A stretch of DNA of 64,000 bases from an uncultured Prevotellaceae bacterium (GTDB taxonomy: Bacteria > Bacteroidota > Bacteroidia > Bacteroidales > Bacteroidaceae): assembly GCA_946540735.1 (NCBI GenBank), contig CAMNIN010000010.1, forward strand, positions 21,257 through 85,256. Reading direction: 5' to 3'. Shown one piece after another: positions 8,731 through 16,164 of the stretch; position 1 is the first letter of the stretch, and every line of letters begins with the position of its first letter. Made by a program: the position numbers and the translations under genes. The notes below the pieces were generated by a model, which worked only from the letters and a program-made list of their open reading frames with translations, did not search any database and was not told the origin of the DNA.

Positions 8731-8941
8731 GTCGTTCCGCTCGGCACATCGGAATTTGCCGTTTGGTTCATCGGGATTTGCCGTTTGGTTCATCGGGATT
8801 TGTAATCCCGATGCCTTTGTTCTCAAGTTCATCGGGATTTGTAATCCCGATGCTCTGAGTATCAGGATTTGTAATCCGAAAAGCGCATTGCAAATGCCAA
8901 CATCCGATGCGGCCTGATTCTTGGACAAGTCAAGCGTCACA
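8731..8941 (+). repeat. Palindromic repeat cluster 1 (GGATT/AATCC family)
   Basis: This stretch holds several copies of a TTCATCGGGATTTG module. Two include an almost perfect palindrome (CATCGGGATTTG followed by TAATCCCGATG), then CAGGATTTGTAATCC and GCATTGCAAATGC mini-palindromes, ending with GATTCTTGGACAAG and AAGCGTCAC. It lies between the beta-barrel gene stop and its terminator, so it should be transcribed as 3' UTR. The same module recurs near 10.4-11.1, 32.5, 44.6 and 58.5 kb. Confidence 0.85.
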
Positions 8942-8951
8942 GTTCATAGGG

Positions 8952-8991
8952 AAAGCCCCCGACCAAGTGTATGACTGGCCGGGGGCTTTTT
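8952..8991 (+). terminator. Rho-independent terminator
   Basis: AAAGCCCCCG pairs with CGGGGGCTTT around a loop of about 18 bases (with a CCA/TGG extension), followed by five T. It ends the beta-barrel transcript. Confidence 0.85.
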
Positions 8992-8993
8992 GC

Positions 8994-9031
8994 CTGCATT
9001 ATCGTGGTTTCCGTCTGCATTATCGTGGTTT
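8994..9031 (+). repeat. Two 17-bp direct repeats, 21-bp period
   Basis: CTGCATTATCGTGGTTT occurs at 8994-9010 and again at 9015-9031, just after the terminator and about 120 bp before the lipoprotein gene. It could be an operator or a short tandem duplication; function unknown. Confidence 0.7.
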
Positions 9032-9147
9032 TCACATGCATTTGGGGAATTGTTACATTTTTCTCGCAGTTTCATGCAAGGATTGTTGTCTTTTTGTGTT
9101 ATAATGATGAGTGTTAGCTATAACAATACGTTTTTCATAACATACGC

Positions 9148-9546
9148 ATGATGATCAAAAAGATACTGGTGGCCCTGCTGGGCATGATGGTTCTCGTCGG
9201 CTGTAGCAGCGATAACGACCGTGATGTGGTTCATCCATTAAAGATTGTTGGGCATTGGATGGCCAGCCATCATCATCATTCCAGTTTCTGTGATACGACA
9301 GATATGTGGGACTTCACCTTCAACGCAGATGGAACAGGCTGTGGTCCTTCTAGTATGAAATCATTCAGGTACACCGTCAATGACAACCGTGTCACCCTGA
9401 GTCTCATGAATACAGAAAGCTATTTTGGTCAGACGGTCTATGTGTTTGAGGTGGTGAGCTTTTCGAAAGACAGGATGGAATGGACGGAGATTTCTGACAA
9501 TCCTCTGATTGACCATAACTTGATCCTGAAATTCTATCGCAAATAA
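9148..9546 (+). CDS. Small lipocalin-like lipoprotein
   Basis: A 132-residue predicted lipoprotein: signal MMIKKILVALLGMMVLVGC with the lipidated cysteine in LVGCSS, then a mature region of about 110 residues. The mature part has the pattern of Bacteroidota lipocalin-like lipoproteins (IVGHWMAS, then WDFTFNADGTG, then FRYTVNDNRVTLSL, then ending LILKFYRK): short beta strands around a conserved W near the start. Note the HHHH run after the first strand. No function can be assigned. It stands alone between a terminator and the decayed repeat locus; no TAnnTTTG box was seen upstream. Confidence 0.75.
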   Translation: MMIKKILVALLGMMVLVGCSSDNDRDVVHPLKIVGHWMASHHHHSSFCDTTDMWDFTFNADGTGCGPSSMKSFRYTVNDNRVTLSLMNTESYFGQTVYVFEVVSFSKDRMEWTEISDNPLIDHNLILKFYRK

Positions 9547-9699
9547 AGGTTTTCGCCCTTTCATAACGCATATTCCTTTGGCATGGCTCCCGGGGCGTTG
9601 CCCTGGGTTAGGTGCTTGCTGTCCCGTTGGGGCACTTTGTCTTGGTTTGAACATACCTGTTTTCATTAAAATGACATGCCTATTGAGGTATGATGATCG

Positions 9700-9707
9700 T
9701 ATCTTTG
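9700..9707 (+). promoter_or_regulatory. -7 element upstream of the NVT-repeat locus
   Basis: TATCTTTG matches TAnnTTTG and ends 25 bp before the ATG at 9733. It lies downstream of the ATG at 9690, so it favours 9733 as the first usable start. No -33 box is evident. Confidence 0.5.
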
Positions 9708-9765
9708 TCCTGTCATTTTAAACTATACCGACATGAACGATCAAATTATCTTTTTTCGGGTGGGG

Positions 9766-9933
9766 AATGTTACGCCCCCAACCGGGAATGTTACGCTCCC
9801 AACCGGGAATGTTACGCTCCAGAGCAAGAATGTTACGCTCCAAAGCAAGAATGTCACGCTCCAGGGCTGGAATGTTACGCTCCCAACTGGGAATGTGACG
9901 CCTCAAACCGAGAATGTGACGGAAAAATCAGGG
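9766..9933 (+). repeat. 21-bp tandem repeat, eight units
   Basis: Units beginning AATGTTACG start at 9766, 9787, 9808, 9829, 9850, 9871, 9892 and 9913, an exact 21-bp period. The first seven bases are nearly invariant and the rest varies (CTCCCAACC, CTCCAGAGC). The period keeps all frames open, so copy number can change without a frameshift. Confidence 0.9.
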
Positions 9934-10181
9934 AAAAGGGCTTTTTTGACCCTTTTCAGCAGGCTTTTCCTCTGAAAAGCACGTATTCAGGGCGTGAAGA
10001 AAGCACAGATGTGACGGATTGTTACGTCGCAGAACAACAAAAGAAAAAGAAAGAAGAAAATCCCCCTGCACCCCCTAAAGAAGAAATAAAAATAAAAAAC
10101 TCACACAAATACGCGCGCGCGAAGCATGAGACGGAGTTTTCGAATCCTGAGGATGGCGTATCACGTGACGGAGTGAATCAT

Positions 10182-10190
10182 GGGGGGGGG
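10182..10190 (+). repeat. G9 homopolymer tract
   Basis: Nine consecutive G at the junction of two open frames that encode the same repeated peptide (DGVxxDGVN...HGGG). Loss of one G would fuse the frames, as expected for a slipped-strand switch or a decay mutation. Confidence 0.7.
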
Positions 10191-10340
10191 AGTATCACAG
10201 GACGGAGTGAATCCTGAGAACGGCGTATCACGTGACGGAGCAAATCATGGGGGAGGATGGAGCGGATCGGAGGGGAGGACGGAGCGGATCGGAGGAGTAT
10301 TAGATTCGGGGTGTCGAATATCTCGATATCGTCGCACCCC

Positions 10341-11069
10341 AGGATTTGTCGCTCGTTCATCGGGCTTTGACATTTCGGTTCATCGGGATTTGCCGTTTCG
10401 GTTCATCGGGATTTTCTTGGTTCATCGGGATTTGAAATCCCGATGCTCTGAGTATCAGGATTTGTAATCCGAAATCGCATTTCAAATGCTTATACTCGTT
10501 GCGGCCGGATTGCAAATCCGTCCGAACAAAGTTCATCGGGCTTTGTCGTTTTGGTTCTTGGTTCATCGGGATTTGAAATCCCGATGCTCTGAGTATCAGG
10601 ATTTGTAATCCGAAAATCGCATTGCAAATGCTTATACTCGATGCGGCCGGATTGCAAATCCGTCCGAACAAAGTTCATCGGGATTTGCCGCTTCGTTTCA
10701 TCGGCTTTGACATTTTGGTTCATCGGGATTTGAAATCCCGATGCTCTGAGTATCAGGATTTGTAATCCGAAAATCGCATTTCAAATGCTTATACTCGATG
10801 CGGCCGGATTGCAAATCCGCCCGAACAAAGAAAATCGCATTTCAAATGCTTATACTCGTTGCGGCTGGATTGCAAATCCGCCCGAACAAAGAAAATCGCA
10901 TTTCAAATGCTTACACTCGTTGCGGCCGGATTCTTGGACAAGCCAAGCGTCACCCTATCGGGGTGCCGAGCGACAAATCCGTCCGAACAAAGATTACAAA
11001 TCCGCCCGAACAAAACTTGCCGCCCGTTACCCTTTCAGGGTACCGAGCGGCAAATCCGTCAGAACAAAA
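10341..11069 (+). repeat. Palindromic repeat cluster 2, the largest
   Basis: Three near-identical units of about 112 bp begin at 10421, 10562 and 10719. Each runs: TTCATCGGGATTT palindrome (23 bp, centre G), CTCTGAGTATCAGG, GGATTTGTAATCC, GCATTTCAAATGC or GCATTGCAAATGC, TTATACTCG, GCGGCCGGATTGCAAATCCG, TCCGAACAAAG. Partial units follow at 10831 and 10892, then the GATTCTTGGACAAGCC tail with a CACCCTATCGGGGTG hairpin and further CAAATCCG copies. No credible gene lies here: the open frames are translations of repeat. The 700-bp stretch separates the decayed locus from the convergent M6 peptidase gene. Confidence 0.9.
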
Positions 11070-11173
11070 TGGGAGTCGATCCCTCCCCCTCACAGCCACA
11101 GGGCTTCCATGGATAACTTTGCCCTGACATGGGCTTCGCGAAACCTTTTAGCGGAAAGGTGAGTTGCCGTGGC

Positions 11174-13003
11174 CTATAGTTTTACCACTTTTTTGCCTTG
11201 GCGGATGTAAATGCCTTTGGGCAGCCGGTCCATGGTCTTGCCAACCATACGGCCGTCGATGGTGTAGATGGAGGTGTCGCTATCCTTGGCGGTCAGTTCT
11301 GGCGTAGTGATGCCAAGTTCGAAATCATGGATGTAGGAGAGGTTGATCACGTTGCCTTTGCTGTTGTCATCGGGGTCCTCGGTGATGTTGTCGAGGGCTT
11401 TGTTGAGTTTCTCGCCAGTATAGACTTGGAAATTGACGATGCCCATCGTGTCGTTGAGGGCGGTGATACCCGCTGTGCCGGGGAAGGGGTCGCCGGCCAG
11501 GTTGGCATAGAAGATGGAATTGGTGATCTTCACGCCGTCGATGATCTTGCCCACGTTATAGGCGCAGAAGAGCTTGCCGTCCGCTGGCACGACGGTAAAG
11601 CGGGGATGCCCCACATTGTTGTTGACGTCGTTGGACGACAAGGAGAATGCCGTCGGGTCGTATTCGACATGGTAAACGAGCAGGCCGTGTCCTTTCTGAC
11701 GGTAGTTGTGGCCGATGTTCTGGATGTTTTCTATGATGAAATATTCCCGTCCTTCGGGGTCGTTGTCATTGAGGATGCGGTAGGCCGTACCCCCGTCGTC
11801 GAGTGCCTTGATGGACAGGTTGCCACTCTCGTTGAGGGTGGGGATGTCGATCCAGCCGAAGGCTTCGCGCTCCCAGGCTGTGAGGGCACAGGGAGAATAG
11901 CTGTTGATCAGGTAACTGCCGGAGTCCATCAGGCTCCAGTATTCCATGGCCTGGTTGTCGCCTTTGGACGACTGCAGGGTGGGGTAGAAGTCGGGCAGGC
12001 CGAGGGTGTGGCAGAACTCATGGCACATCACGCCGATGCCGTGGATACGCTTGTAGGGAGCACTGGAGTAGCATCCGGGGAAGCCCACCAGTTCGGCTCC
12101 CACAGCATACCGTGAGACGCGTTTGCCGTCGTAGGTGCCGCCAGATGTGGAGCCGGATTTGGGCCAGATACATTCGTGGGAGTTGCCGTTGAACGCCTCG
12201 GAATAGCCGGCATAGATGATGATGACGAGGTCGACGTTGCCATCGTTGTCGGCGTCATACTGCGAGAAGTCGAGGCTGTCGTTCATCAGTGCGCAGGCGT
12301 CTTGAAAGAGCAGGTCCATGCGCTCGCCCTTGCCGCTGTCCTTGGTGCCGCCGTAGGTCTTGAGGGCACTGGGCAGTGTGACGGGGCCGTAGACGTCGAA
12401 GGTCGGGGCGTATTGTCCGAAACTCACGTTCTTGAAATACTGGTGTACGCTCGATGCGTTCTGGTTCTCGCCGAATCCGTGGTCGGGCAGCGGTGTCGTG
12501 GCGTTGAAGTATTCGTCGAATGAGCGCTTGGGGTTCTCTATGGTGAAAGTGGTGTCGGAGAACTCGGCGAGGATCACCACGGCCTTGGGGGAGCCCTGAT
12601 GGGGGAATAGGGTGGTGCCGGTATCGTCGATGGGTTCGCGACGGGCCTTATGGATGGCGGCAGTCTCACGGCCGGCATTCAGGAATGTCTCGCGCTGCTG
12701 AGCCTCGGCCAACTGCTTTTCTTGCGGTGTCCGTAGTTCACGGTTGTGAGCCAGTTGTCTGGTGGCGGTGAGTTGTCCCATGTCATCCACCGCGCCGATG
12801 TAGTAGGCTCCATCCTGTTGCACCAGGAGCACGCCGTCGGACGTGGTGTAGTAGTGGAAGTCCTCGTCACCATGCAGGAGGATAGTCAGGGTGGTTCCAT
12901 CGCTCTGCCTCACGTCGACGGGTAAGGGATAGGCTCCCACGCCCCACGTGGTGAGGGTGGTCATGATCCCCAAAATAGCAAAAAGTATTCTTCTCATAAT
13001 CAT
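11174..13003 (-). CDS. Secreted M6 family metalloprotease with sorting-like C-terminus
   Basis: A 609-residue secreted zinc protease of peptidase family M6 (immune inhibitor A-like). It has a signal peptide (FAILGIMTTLTTWGVGA), a propeptide-like region (HGDEDFHYYTTSDGVLLVQ), then the catalytic domain with the zinc motif HEFCHTLGLPDFY near residue 330, which fits HExxHxxGxxD. The last 35 residues (SIYTIDGRMVGK, LPKGIYIRQGKKVVKL) look like a type A sorting domain of the type IX secretion system, so it is probably exported to the surface or medium. The start ATG overlaps the EFR1 stop by four bases (ATGA), implying coupled translation; an internal ATG at 12997 is an alternative. It could act on dietary or host protein; substrate unknown. 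Confidence 0.88.
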   Translation of the reverse strand: MIMRRILFAILGIMTTLTTWGVGAYPLPVDVRQSDGTTLTILLHGDEDFHYYTTSDGVLLVQQDGAYYIGAVDDMGQLTATRQLAHNRELRTPQEKQLAEAQQRETFLNAGRETAAIHKARREPIDDTGTTLFPHQGSPKAVVILAEFSDTTFTIENPKRSFDEYFNATTPLPDHGFGENQNASSVHQYFKNVSFGQYAPTFDVYGPVTLPSALKTYGGTKDSGKGERMDLLFQDACALMNDSLDFSQYDADNDGNVDLVIIIYAGYSEAFNGNSHECIWPKSGSTSGGTYDGKRVSRYAVGAELVGFPGCYSSAPYKRIHGIGVMCHEFCHTLGLPDFYPTLQSSKGDNQAMEYWSLMDSGSYLINSYSPCALTAWEREAFGWIDIPTLNESGNLSIKALDDGGTAYRILNDNDPEGREYFIIENIQNIGHNYRQKGHGLLVYHVEYDPTAFSLSSNDVNNNVGHPRFTVVPADGKLFCAYNVGKIIDGVKITNSIFYANLAGDPFPGTAGITALNDTMGIVNFQVYTGEKLNKALDNITEDPDDNSKGNVINLSYIHDFELGITTPELTAKDSDTSIYTIDGRMVGKTMDRLPKGIYIRQGKKVVKL

Positions 13004-13791
13004 GATTTTGTTGTAGCTTGACGATCGTAGTAGTATTGTCCTTTGCCTTTGGTGCGCCAGCCGTAGGCGATGGCATTCTCAGGACAGTGGTGATAGCAGG
13101 CGAAGCAGGTGAGGCATCGCCCGTTGTGCTTCCATTCAGGCAGTTGGCGTGGCGCAGCCACGATATTGTCCACCGGACAGGCCTTCGCACACTTCCCGCA
13201 TCGCAGGCATCGCGCTGGGTCGGCGCGGAAGGGTTTGTCGGTGATCAGCCATCTCACGAAGGCACTTCCCAGGAGGCGGCTGTTGATGCGTGGCCAGCGG
13301 CTGAGGTGACGTGGTGTGGCACCCTCGCCGCGTCGCATGATGACTGCGATATGTTGTTGCAGTTCGACGGAGGCCTGTGCTTTCTTGCGCTGCTCGTTTT
13401 GTAGAGGATCCACATCCATGAAAGGCAGTCCCACATAGCTCTCGGGCATTTCCAGTGAGAAAGCACTGCTCAGACGCAATCCCGTGTGGGAGAGGTCTTT
13501 GCGGAAAATCTCCACCGTTTCCCCGATGTCATCTCCTGCCGTGCAGAGCATCCAGCAATAGTGACTGCCGGGGTGGGGGATGGAAAAACTCCTGACGAAA
13601 TCCCGCACCAGTTGCGGTGGGCGCCATCCATGCACAGGGAAGCAGAAACCGATCCGCTCGCCCTCCTGGAGCTTGCCGTGCCATTCCTCCGGCTCCGGGC
13701 AGGCCATGGAGACCAAGGACTCCCCCGTCGCCTCGCTGATCCTACGGGCAGCCCATAGGGTGTTGCCGGTGCCTGAGAAATAGAATATCAT
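13000..13791 (-). CDS. EFR1 family ferredoxin/flavodoxin-like protein
   Basis: A 263-residue cytoplasmic electron-transfer protein. The N-terminus MIFYFSGTGNTLWAARRI is a flavodoxin-type FMN phosphate-binding loop, GFCFPVHGWRPP lies in the flavin fold, and the C-terminal third has two 4Fe-4S clusters, CLRCGKCAKACPVDNI and CLTCFACYHHCPENAI. This architecture is EFR1 (EFR1 family ferrodoxin). Its partner is unknown. A perfect promoter ends five bases before the ATG, so the mRNA should be nearly leaderless. It is translationally coupled to the secreted M6 protease, an unexpected partner for a redox protein. Confidence 0.9.
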   Translation of the reverse strand: MIFYFSGTGNTLWAARRISEATGESLVSMACPEPEEWHGKLQEGERIGFCFPVHGWRPPQLVRDFVRSFSIPHPGSHYCWMLCTAGDDIGETVEIFRKDLSHTGLRLSSAFSLEMPESYVGLPFMDVDPLQNEQRKKAQASVELQQHIAVIMRRGEGATPRHLSRWPRINSRLLGSAFVRWLITDKPFRADPARCLRCGKCAKACPVDNIVAAPRQLPEWKHNGRCLTCFACYHHCPENAIAYGWRTKGKGQYYYDRQATTKS

Positions 13792-13795
13792 GTTG

Positions 13796-13827
13796 CAAAA
13801 GTAGTACTATTTCCGAAAAAAATCAAA
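13796..13827 (-). promoter_or_regulatory. Promoter of the EFR1-M6 operon, nearly leaderless
   Basis: On the minus strand TTTG (13827-13824), 20 bases, then TACTTTTG (13803-13796). The start codon is at 13791-13789, so a transcript starting 6-7 bases after the box would begin at or within the ATG. Confidence 0.7.
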
Positions 13828-13903
13828 ACTTTTCATTCCTTTTATACCGAAATCCATGTTTTTTGGGGCCATTTTATTGCTGGTTTGTTTTTTTTTGCGT
13901 AAT

Positions 13904-13945
13904 ATTGCATTTCACAAGACAAAGATTGCATTTCGCAAGACAAAG
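13904..13945 (+). repeat. 21-bp tandem duplication before DUF3256
   Basis: ATTGCATTTCACAAGACAAAG at 13904-13924 is followed directly by the same sequence with one change (CGCAAG for CACAAG) at 13925-13945. It ends eight bases before the DUF3256 start codon, so it forms the 5' leader. Confidence 0.8.
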
Positions 13946-13953
13946 CGTATCAA

Positions 13954-14580
13954 ATGAAACAGATATCTCTCACCCTCATGCTGCTGTTTACAGCTTCGCT
14001 GTCGTTTGCGCAGAAGCAGATGAGGGACTACTTGGTGAGTATGCCCGACACGATGGCGCTCTATCTCAACAAGACCAAGCGCACCGAAATGGTCGACTTC
14101 TATCAGATGGGAGTCAAGGCCGAGACGTTTAACCTGCTGGAAGGAACGACCACACTCGACTCGCTCAACGCCACTTTCGCCGATGTCAGGCTCAGTGAGA
14201 GCAGCCGTATGCAACTCTCGCTGCTTCCGACCATTCAGGGTGACACTCTGATCTGTGTGTCGCGCACCTTTTATGGCGAAGCACCTGAATCCACGATCTC
14301 TTTCTATGATAGCCAGTGGCGTCCCGTCGCTTCAGCAGGAAAACTCCCCGACATTTCTTTGGCTGCCATGATGCAGCGACCCGACACCATGTCGGTGGAG
14401 CGGTATGATGAACTCCAGCGGTTGGTAGACCCCATGATGCTCTATGCAGAGCTCTCGCCGGAGGGGGATTCGCTTACGTTCCGACTTTCTGCGCCTATGA
14501 CGACAAAGAAGGAAAAAGAGGCATTAAATGCCATATTTGTGCAAAGAAAAGTGAAATGGGACGGAGAAAAGTTTAATTGA
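13954..14580 (+). CDS. DUF3256 family exported protein
   Basis: A 208-residue secreted protein with signal peptide MKQISLTLMLLFTASLSFAQ and a DUF3256 body (YLVSMPDTMALYLNKTKRTEMVDFYQMG, then SLLPTIQGDTLICVSRTFYGEAPESTISFYD). The family is confined to Bacteroidales and has no known function; the mature protein is small and likely periplasmic. Two 21-bp direct repeats form its leader. It stands alone, divergent from EFR1 and followed by a repeat array. Confidence 0.85.
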   Translation: MKQISLTLMLLFTASLSFAQKQMRDYLVSMPDTMALYLNKTKRTEMVDFYQMGVKAETFNLLEGTTTLDSLNATFADVRLSESSRMQLSLLPTIQGDTLICVSRTFYGEAPESTISFYDSQWRPVASAGKLPDISLAAMMQRPDTMSVERYDELQRLVDPMMLYAELSPEGDSLTFRLSAPMTTKKEKEALNAIFVQRKVKWDGEKFN

Positions 14581-15113
14581 TGTTAAAAGACAGGCCTTTT
14601 TTGAGGGAAAATTCTTTTTTCCCGGAGAAATGCCTAACTTTGCATCGTGTTTTTCATGGTATTAGATTATTAAGGTTAATAAAGATTGGTTGTCGTGAGA
14701 CAATCAATTTTTTTTTGTGCCTTTTTGAAGCATCTGATGGCTCGGATTTCGTGGACATCTCTACATTTTTGTCATGGTTTTGTGGGTTTTTGAATCATGT
14801 GAAGCCTCGGATTTAGTGGAGTAGAGACGTCACATTGGGGCGTCTCTTTTGATCATGGGGTTTTGTTTGTGGGTGGGTTTTGGAGACGCCCCGGTGTGAC
14901 GTCTCTACATTTTTTGGCATGGGGTGTTTTGGAGACGCCCCGATGTGACGTCTCTACATTTTGGTCATGGGGTAGTCGGGAGACGCCCCGGTGTGACGTC
15001 TCTACATTTTTTGGCATGGGGTGTTTTGGAGACGCCCCGGTGTGACGTCTCTACATTTTTTGGCATGGGGTTGTGGATTTTGTCTTGGGGTGGGGTGTGA
15101 ATGGCCCTGTTTT
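14581..15113. other. Intergenic stretch without a credible gene
   Basis: The first 240 bp are AT-rich with no coding signal; the rest is occupied by the GAGACG repeat array. The open frames seen here are translations of the repeat. Confidence 0.7.
14821..15063 (+). repeat. GAGACG...CGTCTC repeat array 1
   Basis: One unit in inverted orientation (14821-14848, GTAGAGACGTCACATTGGGG then CGTCTC) precedes four direct units beginning GGAGACGCCCC at 14882, 14931, 14979 and 15028, a 48-49 bp period. Each unit can form a GAGACG/CGTCTC hairpin and is followed by TACATTTTTTGGCATGGGG spacers. Related arrays occur at 29362 and 37115. Confidence 0.9.
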
Positions 15114-15962
15114 TTAGGAATGGAGGAAGGCGCGGATGGCGCTGATTTTCTCTTTCCCTATTTTCCTGCCTTCTTCATAGACGGCCTGCATCTCGTCGGG
15201 TTTGTGGGAGATATGTCCGATTCTCAGTGGGGCGGCGGGACGGATGACCAAGGCCGTGCCCTCTTGTTCTCTTTGGCGGACGTAGCGCAGTTGATCGTTA
15301 TACATCAAGTGTCTTTGGTCGAGTGCTCTGATCATGTTGGGATAGTGTCGCAGGCTCACCCGAAGCAGGGGCATGAGCCTGTTGTGCTCTTTCTGGTAAC
15401 CCTCGGGTTGGGTGAGCACCACCACGTTGCGCTCGAAGCCCTGCCTTTCGAAATACTTCAAGGGGATGGAGTCAGCAACGCCGCCGTCGAGCAGCCATTT
15501 CCCGTCGAGGTGGACAGGTTTCGACACCATGGGCATCGAGGCAGAAGCCCTCACCCAGTCGAAACACTCGTCGCCCCCCTGCGTCAACCGTTTGTAGACC
15601 GCCTGTCCTGTCTCCACGTCGGTGCAGACCAGGTGAAACTCCGTGGGGTTGGTCTCGAAAGCCTCGTTGTCGAAAGGGTCGTAGATGTTGGGCACCTGGT
15701 GGTAGGCGAAATCCGCTCCGAACAGGTCGCCGGTGGTCAGCCATGAACGCATGCTGCAGTAGCGCCAGTCGCGGGCAAACCGCTTGTTGTAGCGGATGGG
15801 GCGCCCATGTTGCCGTGAATTGAAATTGACACCGAAGGCGGCGCCGGCAGATACCCCCACGACGCCGTCGAAATCAATCTTTTCCTCCATCATCACATCC
15901 AGTATTCCGGCGGTGAACAGTCCTCTCATGGCACCACCCTCCAGCACAAGTCCGTATTTCAT
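15114..15962 (-). CDS. Patatin-like phospholipase (DUF6363/YjjU type)
   Basis: A 282-residue patatin-family lipid acyl hydrolase. The oxyanion loop is LVLEGGAMRGLFTAG at the N-terminus, the nucleophile elbow is GVSAGA (GxSxG) and the catalytic aspartate is in LLDGGVADSIPL, so the Ser-Asp dyad is complete. The C-terminal third (MPLLRVSLRHYPNMIRAL, RYVRQREQEGTALVI) matches the DUF6363 tail of YjjU-like proteins. No signal peptide, so it is cytoplasmic. Substrate is unknown; membrane phospholipid is the usual guess. It has its own TACTTTTG promoter box. Confidence 0.9.
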   Translation of the reverse strand: MKYGLVLEGGAMRGLFTAGILDVMMEEKIDFDGVVGVSAGAAFGVNFNSRQHGRPIRYNKRFARDWRYCSMRSWLTTGDLFGADFAYHQVPNIYDPFDNEAFETNPTEFHLVCTDVETGQAVYKRLTQGGDECFDWVRASASMPMVSKPVHLDGKWLLDGGVADSIPLKYFERQGFERNVVVLTQPEGYQKEHNRLMPLLRVSLRHYPNMIRALDQRHLMYNDQLRYVRQREQEGTALVIRPAAPLRIGHISHKPDEMQAVYEEGRKIGKEKISAIRAFLHS

Positions 15963-15993
15963 GAATCATGTATGTATTTAGTTCTCCGAAATG

Positions 15994-16001
15994 CAAAAGT
16001 A
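15994..16001 (-). promoter_or_regulatory. -7 element of the patatin gene
   Basis: The minus strand reads TACTTTTG, 31 bp before the ATG. No good -33 match at 19-21 bp. Confidence 0.5.
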
Positions 16002-16115
16002 CCATTATTTTTGCTTTTCGCCATTCTTTAACTTAAAATTATATGAAGTTAACGTGGTATTTCTGAATTTATGATAAATGATAAGGAATAAATCGCCGTG
16101 TGGTGGATAAAAGCT

Positions 16116-16123
16116 TAATTTTG
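16116..16123 (+). promoter_or_regulatory. -7 element of the 16165 gene
   Basis: TAATTTTG followed by CAGAG, ending 41 bp before the ATG. The AT-rich region upstream lacks an obvious TTTG at the right spacing. Confidence 0.5.
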
Positions 16124-16164
16124 CAGAGGTCTTCCGGAAAAGACGGAGGTAAAAATCATAAAGT

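Larger units (their letters stand above)
9733..10467 (+). pseudogene. Frame-disrupted repeat protein locus (NVT heptads and PPAPPKEE linker)
   Basis: Coding traces run through this region in two frames. From the ATG at 9733 a frame reads seven-residue repeats (GNVTLPT, KNVTLQS) and stops at 9975. A second frame, open from 9690 to 10217, reads the same DNA as ECYAPNR repeats and continues into KKKKEENPPAPPKEE and DGVSRDGVNHGGG. At a G9 tract (10182-10190) the DGV/GGG repeat pattern jumps into the frame starting at 10180 and runs to 10467; one G fewer would join them. Strings of NVT repeats and a Lys/Glu-rich PPxPPKEE linker remind me of C-terminal parts of Bacteroidota phage or replication-related proteins (Lin1244/DUF7833 type), but no such domain is present here. 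I treat it as a decayed or phase-variable gene of unknown function. Confidence 0.45.

Noticed and set aside
10341..11069. CRISPR array
   Set aside because: The units are palindromic and carry repeated, not unique, spacers, vary in spacing, and no cas gene is near.
10785..11162. Open frames across palindrome cluster 2
   Set aside because: They are translations of the repeat (CKSARTK, QIRPNK) and have no conserved protein pattern.
14863..15045. Short frames in the GAGACG array
   Set aside because: Repeat translation (ETPRCDVSTF); the same peptide appears in the other arrays.
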